From NCBI GenBank assembly GCA_900546415.1, contig URCY01000032.1, positions 1 to 21,156 on the forward strand: a stretch of 21,156 bases of DNA. Reading direction: 5' to 3'. Positions within the stretch are counted from its first letter, which is position 1. Each line of letters opens with the position of its first letter. The notes beneath the pieces are model-generated. The model made no database searches, had not been told where the DNA came from, and worked only from the letters and a program-made list of their open reading frames with translations. This DNA is from an uncultured Eubacteriales bacterium. GTDB lineage: Bacteria > Bacillota > Clostridia > Oscillospirales > Oscillospiraceae. Positions 7,685-14,918 of the stretch are shown here, piece by piece. The position numbers and the translations under genes were made by a program.

Positions 7685-8655
7685 CTTTTCTCAGCGATAC
7701 GTCGATCGGCTTCCCGGGGCTGGGCATCGAGATCGACCCGCCGGCCGGCTTTACGGTCTTCGGCCTTGAAATCCGGCTCTATGCCGTCATGATCGTGCTC
7801 GGCATCATTCTGGCCGTGCTCTATGCCTCGCGGCGCAGCCGCGCGTTCGGCCTCGTGCCGGATAACGTGATCGACATCGTGCTCGTCAGCCTGCCCTGCG
7901 CGGTGGTCGGCGCGCGCGCGTTTTACGTCATCTCCGAATGGGACGTGTTCTTCGCCCCCGGCGTGCCGTGGTACGAGTGCATCACCGGCATCCGCAACGG
8001 CGGGCTCGCCATCTACGGCGGCGTGATCGGCGCGTCGGTCGGTCTGCTGGTCTATTTCCTGACAAGCAAAAAGCGCCGCGCGCGCCTGCTGCCGTCGTTC
8101 GACCTCTGCGGCCTCGGTCTGCTGATCGGTCAGGCCGTCGGCCGCTGGGGCAACTTCTTCAACCGCGAGGCCTTCGGCGCTTACACCGACAATCTTTTCG
8201 CCATGCGTCTGTCGGACAAGGTGCTCCCGGCCGTCACGGCCAAAACGCCCAAGGCGTTGGCCGAGCAGATCGAGCTGGTCAAGCGCATGGCCGTCGAGGG
8301 CGGCTACGTCGGGCAGATCCAGGTGCATCCGACCTTCCTCTATGAATCCGTCTGGAATCTGGTCGGCCTTTTGCTGCTGCACCTGCTCTCCAAGCGGCGC
8401 AAGTTCGACGGCGAGATCATCCTCGGCTATGTCGCGTGGTACGGTCTCGGCCGCGCGTGGATCGAGGGTCTGCGCCTCGACAGCCTGACCGAGGGCAGCA
8501 TCCGCATCAGTCAGCTGATCGCGATCGTGAGCTGCATCATCGCCGTTGCCGCGCTCGTCTACATCCGCTTCGTCCGCAAGCCCGACCCCGCGCATATGCT
8601 CGTCAATCGCTGCGCCGCCGAGGCGCAGGAGGAATATAAAAAGGAGGAACCGTAA
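7681..8655 (+). CDS. lgt: Prolipoprotein diacylglyceryl transferase
   Basis: 324 residues. Lgt transfers diacylglycerol from phosphatidylglycerol to the lipobox cysteine of prolipoproteins in the cytoplasmic membrane. Family motifs: RNGGLAIYGGVIGA (about 105-118), the signature GRWGNFFNREAFG (154-166), HPTFLYES (216-223) and YGLGRAWIEGLR (254-265). About seven membrane segments are visible. The insert between the signature and HPTFLYE (about 167-213) is charged and longer than a minimal loop, as in other Firmicutes. The start ATG overlaps the M16 stop (ATGA), with AGGAGG eight bases upstream. The C-terminal tail is charged (EAQEEYKKEEP) and its coding sequence contains the ribosome site of the next gene. 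Confidence 0.95.
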   Translation: MTFLSDTSIGFPGLGIEIDPPAGFTVFGLEIRLYAVMIVLGIILAVLYASRRSRAFGLVPDNVIDIVLVSLPCAVVGARAFYVISEWDVFFAPGVPWYECITGIRNGGLAIYGGVIGASVGLLVYFLTSKKRRARLLPSFDLCGLGLLIGQAVGRWGNFFNREAFGAYTDNLFAMRLSDKVLPAVTAKTPKALAEQIELVKRMAVEGGYVGQIQVHPTFLYESVWNLVGLLLLHLLSKRRKFDGEIILGYVAWYGLGRAWIEGLRLDSLTEGSIRISQLIAIVSCIIAVAALVYIRFVRKPDPAHMLVNRCAAEAQEEYKKEEP

Positions 8656-8656
8656 T

Positions 8657-9106
8657 ATGGCAACCATGGAAGAAATCAGAAACCTCGCGTCCGACGCCGC
8701 CCAGAGTGCGGCGAAAACCGCGCGCTATGTCGCGCTTGTGTCAAAAAAGCGTGTGGAGATTGCACGGGAGCAGGAAAAGATCCGCCGCCTGTATGCAAAG
8801 CTCGGCAAGGTCTATTACAAGGACTATGTGACCGACGAGGAGCCGGACGAAGCCGAGTACGCGCCGATCTGCAACGCCATTTCCGACAGCTTCCGCCGCA
8901 TCAATACGCTCAAGGAGGAGCTTTCCGACGCGAAGGACGCCTATCGCGCCGATAAGGAGGACGAGGAGCTTTCGCGCGGCGTCGTGATCCTGCCGGTCGA
9001 CGAGCCGGAAAAGGAGCCGGAGGTGGTCGTGAAGACCGAGGAAGCCCCGAAGGCAGAGCCGGAGGCCGCCTGCGAAGCCGCTGCGAAGCCCGCCGACGCA
9101 GAATAA
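8657..9106 (+). CDS. Small coiled-coil protein of unknown function
   Basis: 149 residues, soluble and highly charged. Residues about 5-95 are predicted helical/coiled coil, with a core 'REQEKIRRLYAKLGKVYYKDY' resembling small Clostridia proteins that start with two helices and sometimes end in a zinc ribbon. Here the zinc ribbon is absent, replaced by a Glu/Pro/Ala/Lys-rich low-complexity tail (about 108-149). The start is ATG 8657 with AAGGAGG (8641-8647) inside the end of lgt, one base after the lgt stop, so it is the last gene of the M16-lgt operon. Function not recognised. A weak hairpin with 5-bp stem (9109-9124) follows the stop, but no U-run. Confidence 0.8.
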   Translation: MATMEEIRNLASDAAQSAAKTARYVALVSKKRVEIAREQEKIRRLYAKLGKVYYKDYVTDEEPDEAEYAPICNAISDSFRRINTLKEELSDAKDAYRADKEDEELSRGVVILPVDEPEKEPEVVVKTEEAPKAEPEAACEAAAKPADAE

Positions 9107-9219
9107 ACCGGGTTTTATGACCCGCGCGAAGCTTCATAGTGAAATTTGCTCTGAAATTTGCTCTTCGAGCAAGGGAAAGACTGCGCACGGGAAATGCAGA
9201 CCTGCGGCCGCATGATCCA

Positions 9220-9380
9220 GGGATTCTCTGAATCATGCGGCTGCGTCGCCCAGCGGGTCTTTTGCCCCAACTGATTGGTTTGAAAATCTTGAAATACGCA
9301 AAGTATTCCTGCGATTTTCAAGCCTCAATCTGGAACAAAATCCCTCGCTGACCGCTCTTGCGATTGAATCAGAGCTTCCC
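9220..9380. mobile_element. Short-TIR element (MITE-like), copy 1, 161 bp
   Basis: The ends AGGGATTCTCTGAATCA and TGAATCAGAGCTTCCCT are imperfect inverted repeats (about 14 of 17). The interior shares long blocks with 18105-18215 (for example CAGCGGGTCTTT, CGCCCCAACTGAT-like and CGCTGACCGCTCTTG). Relative to copy 2, it has an extra block of about 50 bases around 9287-9334, itself an inverted repeat (TTGAAAATC ... GATTTTCAA, with AATAC/GTATT inside). There is no coding capacity. A hairpin GCGGCCGCATGAT / ATCATGCGGCTGC (9204-9244) spans its left end. The 113 bases between the small coiled-coil gene and this element hold only a short direct repeat (TGAAATTTGCTCT twice). Confidence 0.75.
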
Positions 9381-9450
9381 TAACGCCCCGAGAGGTCGCT
9401 ATGCGCTATGGAGCTGTCGCTCCGCGACGAATTTCAAACATTTCAGTAAT

Positions 9451-9487
9451 AAAAATGGTAGGTTTTCTGTGAAAACCTACCATTTTT
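9451..9487. terminator. Perfect 17-bp hairpin with A/T flanks
   Basis: AAAAATGGTAGGTTTTC (9451-9467) pairs perfectly with 9471-9487 around a TGT loop. With A-run and T-run at the outer ends it could serve as a bidirectional terminator. It directly abuts the left end of the inverted-repeat element at 9488 and shares the AACCTACC motif seen at the left edges of the related copies at 9815 and 13588. It may therefore be part of the element rather than a terminator. Confidence 0.5.
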
Positions 9488-9713
9488 GTGTCATTGCGAG
9501 GAGGACGCAATTTTTTGCGCCCGACGCGGCAATCTTTAACGGAACGAAACGGCATCCCGGAACGAAGTTTGGAGAAACAGCGCGAAGCGGTATGCGTCCT
9601 ACATGCACGCCATCACCTTGTACTTCTTGTCTCGTGTTCCCGTATCTCGCTTTGGGACTCTATGCCTCAAACTTTAAGATTGCCACGGCCGCCTTGCGGC
9701 CTCGCAATGACAC
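9488..9713. mobile_element. Long inverted-repeat element, copy A, 226 bp
   Basis: The ends are perfect inverted repeats: GTGTCATTGCGAGG (9488-9501) and CCTCGCAATGACAC (9700-9713). Inside them a second inverted pair, GGCAATCTTTAA and TTTAAGATTGCC, continues the symmetry. Each arm also folds on itself (CGCAA/TTGCG on the left, GGCCGC/GCGGCC on the right). The interior has no credible reading frame. The design is that of a non-autonomous element or a large structured repeat. Copies are at 9815 (left arm only) and 13588 (complete). Confidence 0.8.
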
Positions 9714-9814
9714 GAAATCGAAGCGTTTTATTTGGAAAACAAATATTTTTGGTCGTATTCAGTTGTTTTCGATTGGAATTAACGTCCGCTTTTCCGGCAA
9801 AACCTACCGATTCT

Positions 9815-9880
9815 GTCATTGCGAGGAGCGCAGCGACGCGGCAATCTTTAACGGAACGAAACGGCATCCCGGAACGAAGC
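9815..9880 (+). mobile_element. Partial copy B of the inverted-repeat element (left arm only)
   Basis: Starts GTCATTGCGAGGAGCGCAGCG and continues through CGGCAATCTTTAACGG and GGCATCCCGGAACGAAG exactly as in copy A, then similarity stops. The right arm (CCTCGCAATGAC) is missing. Upstream similarity with copy C extends left through CCTACCGATTCT to about 9785. Confidence 0.75.
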
Positions 9881-9919
9881 ACGGGATCGGAAAACGACAG
9901 CATTCCCAAATTCTGATCC

Positions 9920-10095
9920 GTCCCGCAGGGACACCACATCGGCGCTCCGTGGGAAGCGCCATTTCGCGCGGGCGCAAGCCCGCATTTCACATGCGTCAGC
10001 GTATTTCACACGATCAAAGATCGTATTTCACCGCGCAGCCATACTCGGCCAACGGCCGAATTTCACCGCGCAGCCTCGCCGCGCTTCGCGCTCCA
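9920..10095. repeat. Array of mini-hairpins joined by ATTTCAC linkers
   Basis: Successive short stem-loops with different stems but alike linkers: GTCCC/GGGAC (9920-9932), GGCGCT/AGCGCC (9941-9960), GCGGGC-GCAA-GCCCGC (9968-9983), ATGCG/CGTAT (9991-10004), ACGATC-AAA-GATCGT (10010-10024), TCGGCC-AAC-GGCCGA (10045-10059), and GCGC-TTC-GCGC at the end. Linkers are ATTTCAC or close variants; CCGCGCAGCC appears twice. No protein is encoded credibly. From here to the gene at 10364 nothing else stands out. Confidence 0.75.
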
Positions 10096-10363
10096 TTTTC
10101 CCGTTGCGTCCGCTCCCTCTGCGTGCTATACTTACCGTGCGCCTCGGCAAAATTTTCTGTCTTTTGTCAGATATTCTTGCATTCCCTGTGTCGCTATGAT
10201 ATATTGATTATGTGCAATATGCTTCTTTTGGGTTTTGTCCCCTGCTTTATGCCGAGTTCCCGGTGCTGTGGGGAAAAGGCACAGGCAATGATGCTGCGCC
10301 AACAAATTGGCTAAAGCACCCGTTGGCCTGCCATCATCAAATAAAACGATCGGAGGATTAGCG

Positions 10364-10510
10364 ATGAATCAACGGATTTTAGCTGCCGTGCTTTGTCTTT
10401 GCCTGCTGCTCGGCGGGCTGAGCTTCTGTGCGGAGGCAACGAGCGTGGTCAGCTCCGGCGAAAGCAGTCATGCTGACAGTAACAAAAATCAAAGGGAGGA
10501 AAACAAATGA
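10364..10510 (+). CDS. Small secreted peptide, probable truncated BspA-like copy
   Basis: 48 residues. ATG 10364 has GGAGG seven bases upstream. Residues 1-25 form a signal peptide (MNQR, then a Leu/Cys-rich core, ending AEA). The mature part is only about 23 polar residues. Its join region EATSVVSSGES resembles EAADVIASGSC at the same place in the next protein, and both signal peptides share a CLCLLL/CLCVCLL core. This looks like the start of a second LRR protein reduced to its leader, but it could be a genuine small secreted peptide. The stop overlaps the next start as ATGA, so its translation would feed ribosomes to the large LRR gene. Confidence 0.6.
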   Translation: MNQRILAAVLCLCLLLGGLSFCAEATSVVSSGESSHADSNKNQREENK

Positions 10511-13212
10511 AACGTTGGATTATTAGCTTGGCGCTATGCTTGTGTGTCTGCCTGCTGGTCGGTGAGCTAATCAGCCGAGCAGAGGCGGCGGACGTAATCG
10601 CGTCGGGATCTTGCGGTTACAGCGTAAAATGGACGCTTGACAGCGATGGTGTTCTGACCATTCGCGGGAGCGGAGAGATGTATAATTATAGCGATTACAG
10701 TTATAACCGAGTCCCTTGGGATTCTCTACGAGAGTCCATTCATTCCGTTGTGATAGAGCAAGGCGTGACGAGCATTGGGGACTATGCGTTCTCCGGCTGC
10801 AGCAGCCTGACGAGCATCACCATCCCAAACGGCGTGACGAGCATTGGAGACTATGCGTTCTACTGCTGCAGCAGCCTGACGAGCATCACCATCCCGGAAG
10901 GTGTGACGAGCATTGGCAGCTATGCGTTCTCCGGCTGCAGCAGACTTGCTTCCTTATTCTTCAACGGAGATGCACCTACAATTGGCACTGCCGCTTTTTT
11001 AGGTGTAGATGCCGTCGCTTTTTATCCTGCCGGATATGCGACTTGGGAATCCAAGAAGCGAGATTATGGCGGAACCCTATATTGGTCTGCGATGGAACTG
11101 AATACAGAGATTATTGCCACCGGTATTTGCGGCGAGAACATGATGTGGCAGTTGAGCAAGGGTGGTGTGCTGACCATTAAAGGAAGCGGCACATTTAAGG
11201 ATTTTACCTTATGGGAATCTTATAAGCCAATGATACAGCAAGTTATCTTTTCGGCAGCAATAGAGGTACCAACCATTCCCGCAGATAGTTTTTACGGATA
11301 TCAACATCTCCGGACAATCACATTGCCGGACAGCGTGACGAGCATTGGAAGCTGGGCGTTCTCCGGCTGCAGCAGCCTGACGAGCATCACCATCCCGAAC
11401 GGTGTGACGAGCATTGAGCACGGCGCGTTCTACTACTGCAGCAGCCTGACGAGCATCACCATTCCAAACGGCGTGACGAGCATTGAAGGCTGGGCGTTCT
11501 CCGGCTGCAGCAGCCTGACGAGCATCACCATTCCAAACGGCGTGACGAGCATTGGCTTCCAGGCGTTCTACGACTGCACCAGCCTGACGAGCATCACCAT
11601 TCCAAACGGCGTGACGAGCATTGGAGACTATGCATTCTCCCGCTGCAGCAGCCTGACGAGCATCACCATCCCAGAAGGTGTGACGAGCATTGAGAGTGGC
11701 GTGTTCTACGGCTGCAGCAGTCTGACGAGCATCACGATCCCAGAAGGTGTGACGAGCATTGAGAGTGGCGTGTTCTACGGCTGCAGCAGCCTGACGAGCA
11801 TCACCATTCCAAACGGCGTGACGAGCATTGACTACCGGGCGTTCTACGACTGCACCAGCCTGACGAGCATCACTATCCCGGACGGTGTGACGAGCATTGA
11901 GAGTGGCGTGTTCTACGACTGCACCAGCCTGACGAGCATCACGATCCCAGAAGGTGTGACGAGCATTGGAGACAAGGCGTTCGGTTCCTGCAATTCTTTG
12001 AAAGTTGTGGCTTTTCTCGGAGAAAAGCCAAGCATAAATTCTAGCGCCTTTGCTGGCGTGTCCGCTGATGCCTACTATCCGGAAAGCTTGGACAGTGATT
12101 CGTCTTGGAAAAAGAGCGGCGCTCTGAGCGGCTACGGCGGCAGACTGACTTGGAGGCCTTGGTATACGCTGGGTAACGACCTGCTCTGTGAGCATGTGCT
12201 GACGGACACAGTCGTCGCGCCGTCGTGCTCGTGGGGCTACACGCTGCACAAATGCGCCTGCGGCTACAGCTACCGCTCCGACTTCGAGCCGGGCTTGGGT
12301 ACGGGCCATGACTACATTGACCACGAGGCAAAGGCGGCGACCTGCACGGAAATCGGCTGGGAGGCCTATCAGACCTGCAGCCGCTGCAACTACACGACCT
12401 ATAAAGAAATATCCGCGCTCGGCCACGACTGGGGCGACCCGGTTTATGAGTGGGCGGACGATCACAGCGCGATCACCGCGACGCGCGTCTGCAAGCGCGA
12501 CCCTGCCCACACGGAGACGGAAACCGGCGTTGTGACCTCCGCCGTGACGAAGGAAGCCACCTACGACGCCGAGGGCGAAATTACCTACACGGCGACCTTT
12601 GCCAACCCGGCGTTTGAGCCGCAGACCGCAGTCGTCAGCTTGCCGCGCCTCGAGCGCCCGACTCCGCCCCCGGCCGAGAACCCGTTCACGGATATTCGCG
12701 AAAGCGCCTACTATCATGCCTCGGTTCTCTGGGCAGTTGCGAACAACGTCACCAACGGCACCAGTGCGGCGACCTTCAGCCCCGACGAGGGCTGCACGCG
12801 CGCGCAGGTCGTGACCTTCCTCTGGCGCGCGGCCGGGAAGCCCGACCCCGCAAGCAGCAAAAGCCCGTTCAGCGACGTGAAGGAGGGCGCGTATTACTAC
12901 AACGCCGTCCTCTGGGCGGTGGAAAAGGGCATCACGAACGGCACGTCCGACAAGACGTTCAGCCCGGACGAGACCTGCACCCGCGCGCAGATCGTCACCT
13001 TCCTCTGGCGCTATGAGGAGCAGCCCGCGCCGGCCGGCACGAGCAACCCGTTTGCCGACGTGAAACCGAGCGCCTATTTCGGCAGCGCCGTCCTCTGGGC
13101 GGTCGAAACGGGCATCACCAACGGCACGAGCGCAACGACGTTCGACCCCGAGGACACCTGCACCCGCGCGCAGGTCGTGACCTTCCTCTATCGGGACATC
13201 GTGAAATCATAA
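10507..13212 (+). CDS. BspA-like leucine-rich-repeat surface protein with three SLH domains
   Basis: 901 residues. The signal peptide (1-27) ends in AEA. Two segments begin with a G-x-C-G-x-x-x-x-W-x-L-x-x-x-G-V-L-T-I motif (about 33-55 and 203-225), each followed by LRR_5-type repeats. The first block has about three repeats; the second has nine 23-residue units (about 289-495) of the form S-L-T-S-I-T-I-P-x-G-V-T-S-I. A linker with cysteine pairs and GHDW motifs (about 558-640) leads to three SLH domains (about 725-778, 786-840, 847-901), each with the TRAQ-V/I-VTFL motif that binds pyruvylated secondary cell-wall polymer. Role: a non-covalently anchored surface protein, probably adhesive or host-binding, as in the BspA family. 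The ATG overlaps the stop of the preceding small gene; AGGGAGG lies upstream. A strong terminator follows. Confidence 0.9.
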   Translation: MKRWIISLALCLCVCLLVGELISRAEAADVIASGSCGYSVKWTLDSDGVLTIRGSGEMYNYSDYSYNRVPWDSLRESIHSVVIEQGVTSIGDYAFSGCSSLTSITIPNGVTSIGDYAFYCCSSLTSITIPEGVTSIGSYAFSGCSRLASLFFNGDAPTIGTAAFLGVDAVAFYPAGYATWESKKRDYGGTLYWSAMELNTEIIATGICGENMMWQLSKGGVLTIKGSGTFKDFTLWESYKPMIQQVIFSAAIEVPTIPADSFYGYQHLRTITLPDSVTSIGSWAFSGCSSLTSITIPNGVTSIEHGAFYYCSSLTSITIPNGVTSIEGWAFSGCSSLTSITIPNGVTSIGFQAFYDCTSLTSITIPNGVTSIGDYAFSRCSSLTSITIPEGVTSIESGVFYGCSSLTSITIPEGVTSIESGVFYGCSSLTSITIPNGVTSIDYRAFYDCTSLTSITIPDGVTSIESGVFYDCTSLTSITIPEGVTSIGDKAFGSCNSLKVVAFLGEKPSINSSAFAGVSADAYYPESLDSDSSWKKSGALSGYGGRLTWRPWYTLGNDLLCEHVLTDTVVAPSCSWGYTLHKCACGYSYRSDFEPGLGTGHDYIDHEAKAATCTEIGWEAYQTCSRCNYTTYKEISALGHDWGDPVYEWADDHSAITATRVCKRDPAHTETETGVVTSAVTKEATYDAEGEITYTATFANPAFEPQTAVVSLPRLERPTPPPAENPFTDIRESAYYHASVLWAVANNVTNGTSAATFSPDEGCTRAQVVTFLWRAAGKPDPASSKSPFSDVKEGAYYYNAVLWAVEKGITNGTSDKTFSPDETCTRAQIVTFLWRYEEQPAPAGTSNPFADVKPSAYFGSAVLWAVETGITNGTSATTFDPEDTCTRAQVVTFLYRDIVKS
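10801..10938 (+). repeat. Two 69-bp LRR units (first block)
   Basis: Two adjacent 69-base units (10801-10869, 10870-10938), each starting AGCAGCCTGACGAGCATC or a close variant and encoding one 23-residue LRR. They are nearly identical in DNA to the units of the second block at 11371-11991, 430 bases downstream. Confidence 0.85.
11371..11991 (+). repeat. Nine 69-bp tandem LRR units (second block)
   Basis: Exactly nine units of 69 bases without gaps. Each starts with an AGCAGCCTGACGAGCATC-like sequence and contains GGCGTGACGAGCATTG or a close variant. Variation is concentrated in about four codons per unit (after T-S-I and around the Phe), so the invariant part is conserved at DNA level beyond protein need. 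Two neighbouring units (both ending ESGVFYGC) are virtually identical, a sign of recent duplication or gene conversion. Confidence 0.9.
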
Positions 13213-13265
13213 GGATCGCCATTTCATACGGCGCGATATAAAATATATCCGGCATAAAACAGCAG

Positions 13266-13300
13266 GCAGGAGCAAACAAATCCGTTTGCTCCTGCTTTTT
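13266..13300 (+). terminator. Rho-independent terminator of the LRR gene
   Basis: A 12-bp perfect stem GCAGGAGCAAAC / GTTTGCTCCTGC with a 6-base loop is followed by TTTTT. It lies 54 bases after the stop codon of the LRR/SLH gene. The next 160 bases (13310-13466) hold nothing I can recognise. Confidence 0.9.
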
Positions 13301-13466
13301 GCCTCCAGATGGCGTGCACGCCCAACCTCCTTGCTCGGCGGTGTTTCAACGATCCTGCGTACTGCATCGCGCTTTTTCATACGGTCCCTCTGCGCGTTCT
13401 GCCGATCGCATACCGGCTCGGACGAAAAAACTCCCCGGACGCGCAGCGGCTCGCAGACGCTTCAGG

Positions 13467-13529
13467 CTGTCAAAAAAGTCCGGAACCGTCAAAATCAGTC
13501 AACAAATAAGAAACGTTTTACGGAATCGG
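13467..13529 (+). repeat. 63-bp dispersed repeat, copy 2
   Basis: Starts CTGTCAAAAAAGTCCGGAAC and matches the reverse complement of 188-250 at about 60 of 63 positions. The two copies face each other about 13.2 kb apart and would be substrates for inversion of the intervening segment. Confidence 0.85.
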
Positions 13530-13587
13530 AAGGGAATCGGAAGATTGGATTTTACGTTCCGTATTTTCGATCAAGCCTACCGATTCT

Positions 13588-13832
13588 GTCATTGCGAGGA
13601 GGGCGCGTGCGCCCGACGCAGCAATCTTAAACGAAACGGCATCCCGTAACGAACTATGGCAGGACGGAACGAAACAGAACCTTGAAAGAAAGAAAGAGAA
13701 AGCGGAATGAAGCGGCGAATCCCCTTTTTTGTAATAGGGATTCCTTTTTGTTTCGCATTCCTGTGCTTCGCCACGGGATGCCATACCTTCGACTTAAAGA
13801 TTGCCACGGCCGCCTTGCGGCCTCGCAATGAC
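13588..13832. mobile_element. Long inverted-repeat element, copy C, 245 bp
   Basis: The left end GTCATTGCGAGGAGG and right end CCTCGCAATGAC are inverted repeats. Further in, GCAATCTTAAA/TTAAAGATTGC and GGCATCCCGT/ACGGGATGCC continue the symmetry. The right arm, including the GGCCGCCTTGCGGCC hairpin and the following GACACGAAAT, is the same as in copy A (9684-9720), but the centre differs (AAAGAAAGAAAGAG-rich). No coding capacity. Confidence 0.8.
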
Positions 13833-13851
13833 ACGAAATTGAGGCGTTTTT

Positions 13852-13874
13852 TACTTGCTACGCAAGGATTTTGA
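13852..13874 (-). repeat. Short dispersed repeat matching 116-138
   Basis: The reverse complement reads GTCAAAATCCTTGCGTAGCA, which matches GTCAAAATCCTTGCGAAGCA near the window start with one difference over 23 bases. It has the same inverted relation as the 63-bp repeat, suggesting both belong to one larger, eroded repeat family. Confidence 0.6.
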
Positions 13875-13908
13875 CGCGCTGCGGATGCAGCGTACCCGAT
13901 GGCTCGTA

Positions 13909-13937
13909 TTGCAAACGCGGAAAAAATGTGCTATAAT
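13909..13937 (+). promoter_or_regulatory. Promoter of the ZIP transporter gene
   Basis: TTGCAA (13909-13914), a 17-base spacer and a perfect TATAAT (13932-13937), with TG one base upstream of the -10 (extended -10). The transcript would start near 13944, inside the palindrome described next. Confidence 0.75.
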
Positions 13938-13942
13938 CTCAG

Positions 13943-13956
13943 TTAGCAAATGCTAA
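13943..13956. promoter_or_regulatory. Operator-like palindrome at the ZIP promoter
   Basis: TTAGCA (13943-13948), two bases, TGCTAA (13951-13956): a perfect 6-bp inverted repeat placed at the expected transcription start, between the -10 box and the ribosome site. The position and symmetry suit a repressor such as a DtxR/MntR- or Fur-type metal regulator. The assignment to a regulator family is inference. Confidence 0.55.
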
Positions 13957-13975
13957 TCAAGGCAGGTGAACGTCT

Positions 13976-14752
13976 ATGCAACCTATTTTCGGAATTCTGA
14001 TTCCCTTCCTCGGCACGTCGCTGGGTGCCGCGTGCGTGTTTTTCATGAAAAAGTCGCTCGGCGAGGGCGTCCAACGCGCGTTGACCGGCTTCGCCGCAGG
14101 CGTTATGGTCGCCGCCTCTGTTTGGAGTCTGCTGCTCCCTGCGATCGAGCAGGCGAGCGGCATGGGACGCTGGTCGTTCGTTCCGGCAGCGGCGGGCTTC
14201 TGGGTCGGCGTGGCCTTCCTGCTTGCGCTCGATCACATCATTCCGCATCTGCACCGCAACAGCAGGCAGGTCGAAGGGCCGCGAAGCCGCCTCAGCCGCA
14301 CGACGATGATGGTGCTGGCGGTGACGCTGCACAACATTCCGGAGGGAATGGCCGTGGGCGTCCTGTATGCGGGTCTTCTTGCGGAAAATGCACAGATCAC
14401 AGCGGCAAGCGCGCTGGCGCTGTCCCTCGGCATCGCTATTCAGAATTTTCCCGAGGGCGCGATCATTTCCATGCCGCTGCGCGCAGAGGGCGAGAGCAAA
14501 CGCAGGGCATTTTTCGGCGGTGTGCTCTCCGGCGTGGTCGAGCCGGTCGGCGCAGTGCTGACGATCCTCGCCGCACGACTCGTGATCCCGGCGCTGCCCT
14601 ATCTTTTGAGCTTCGCCGCCGGCGCCATGCTCTACGTCGTGGTGGAGGAGCTGATCCCGGAAATGTCGCAGGGAAAGCACTCGAATCTCGGCACGGTCTT
14701 CTTTGCCGTCGGCTTCAGCATCATGATGGCGCTGGATGTGGCGCTGGGCTAG
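13976..14752 (+). CDS. ZIP-family divalent metal transporter
   Basis: 258 residues, about eight membrane segments. Metal-binding residues typical of ZIP proteins: HNIPEG (119-124) in TM4, NFPEG (157-161) in TM5, and EE at 224-225 in the region of the seventh segment. A His/Asp-containing cytoplasmic stretch (DHIIPHLH, 86-93) may bind metal. Length and motifs fit the bacterial ZupT/GufA-like group, which imports zinc, iron or manganese; the preferred metal cannot be told. ATG 13976 has AGGTGA six bases upstream. It is a single gene with its own promoter and a palindromic candidate operator, suggesting metal-dependent control. The following 180 bases up to the next promoter show no clear terminator. 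Confidence 0.9.
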   Translation: MQPIFGILIPFLGTSLGAACVFFMKKSLGEGVQRALTGFAAGVMVAASVWSLLLPAIEQASGMGRWSFVPAAAGFWVGVAFLLALDHIIPHLHRNSRQVEGPRSRLSRTTMMVLAVTLHNIPEGMAVGVLYAGLLAENAQITAASALALSLGIAIQNFPEGAIISMPLRAEGESKRRAFFGGVLSGVVEPVGAVLTILAARLVIPALPYLLSFAAGAMLYVVVEELIPEMSQGKHSNLGTVFFAVGFSIMMALDVALG

Positions 14753-14918
14753 CGCGCCGACGGGAGCCACTACCGCCGCATCTTATCTCGCAGCCTTCTC
14801 CGACAAGTTGCCGGGCACGCAGGCGAGACCTGCTCCGTTCTTTCTGTTTTGCAATTTGTAATCGTTCAACTTGCATAATTTCGTTGATTCAAAATAATTT
14901 TTCCTGTAATATCAACCG

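Noticed and set aside
9920..10095. CRISPR array
   Set aside because: There is a recurring ATTTCAC linker, but it is only 7 bases and the variable parts are palindromes of irregular length; no direct repeat of 23-45 bases and no cas genes.
9358..10314. A 318-codon plus-strand ORF in the repeat region
   Set aside because: It runs through two inverted-repeat elements and the hairpin array and shows no protein-like pattern or ribosome site.
11209..12717. A 502-codon minus-strand ORF with regular repeats inside the LRR gene
   Set aside because: The repeats are simply the reverse complement of the 69-bp LRR units; the plus-strand frame has signal peptide, LRR and SLH domains.
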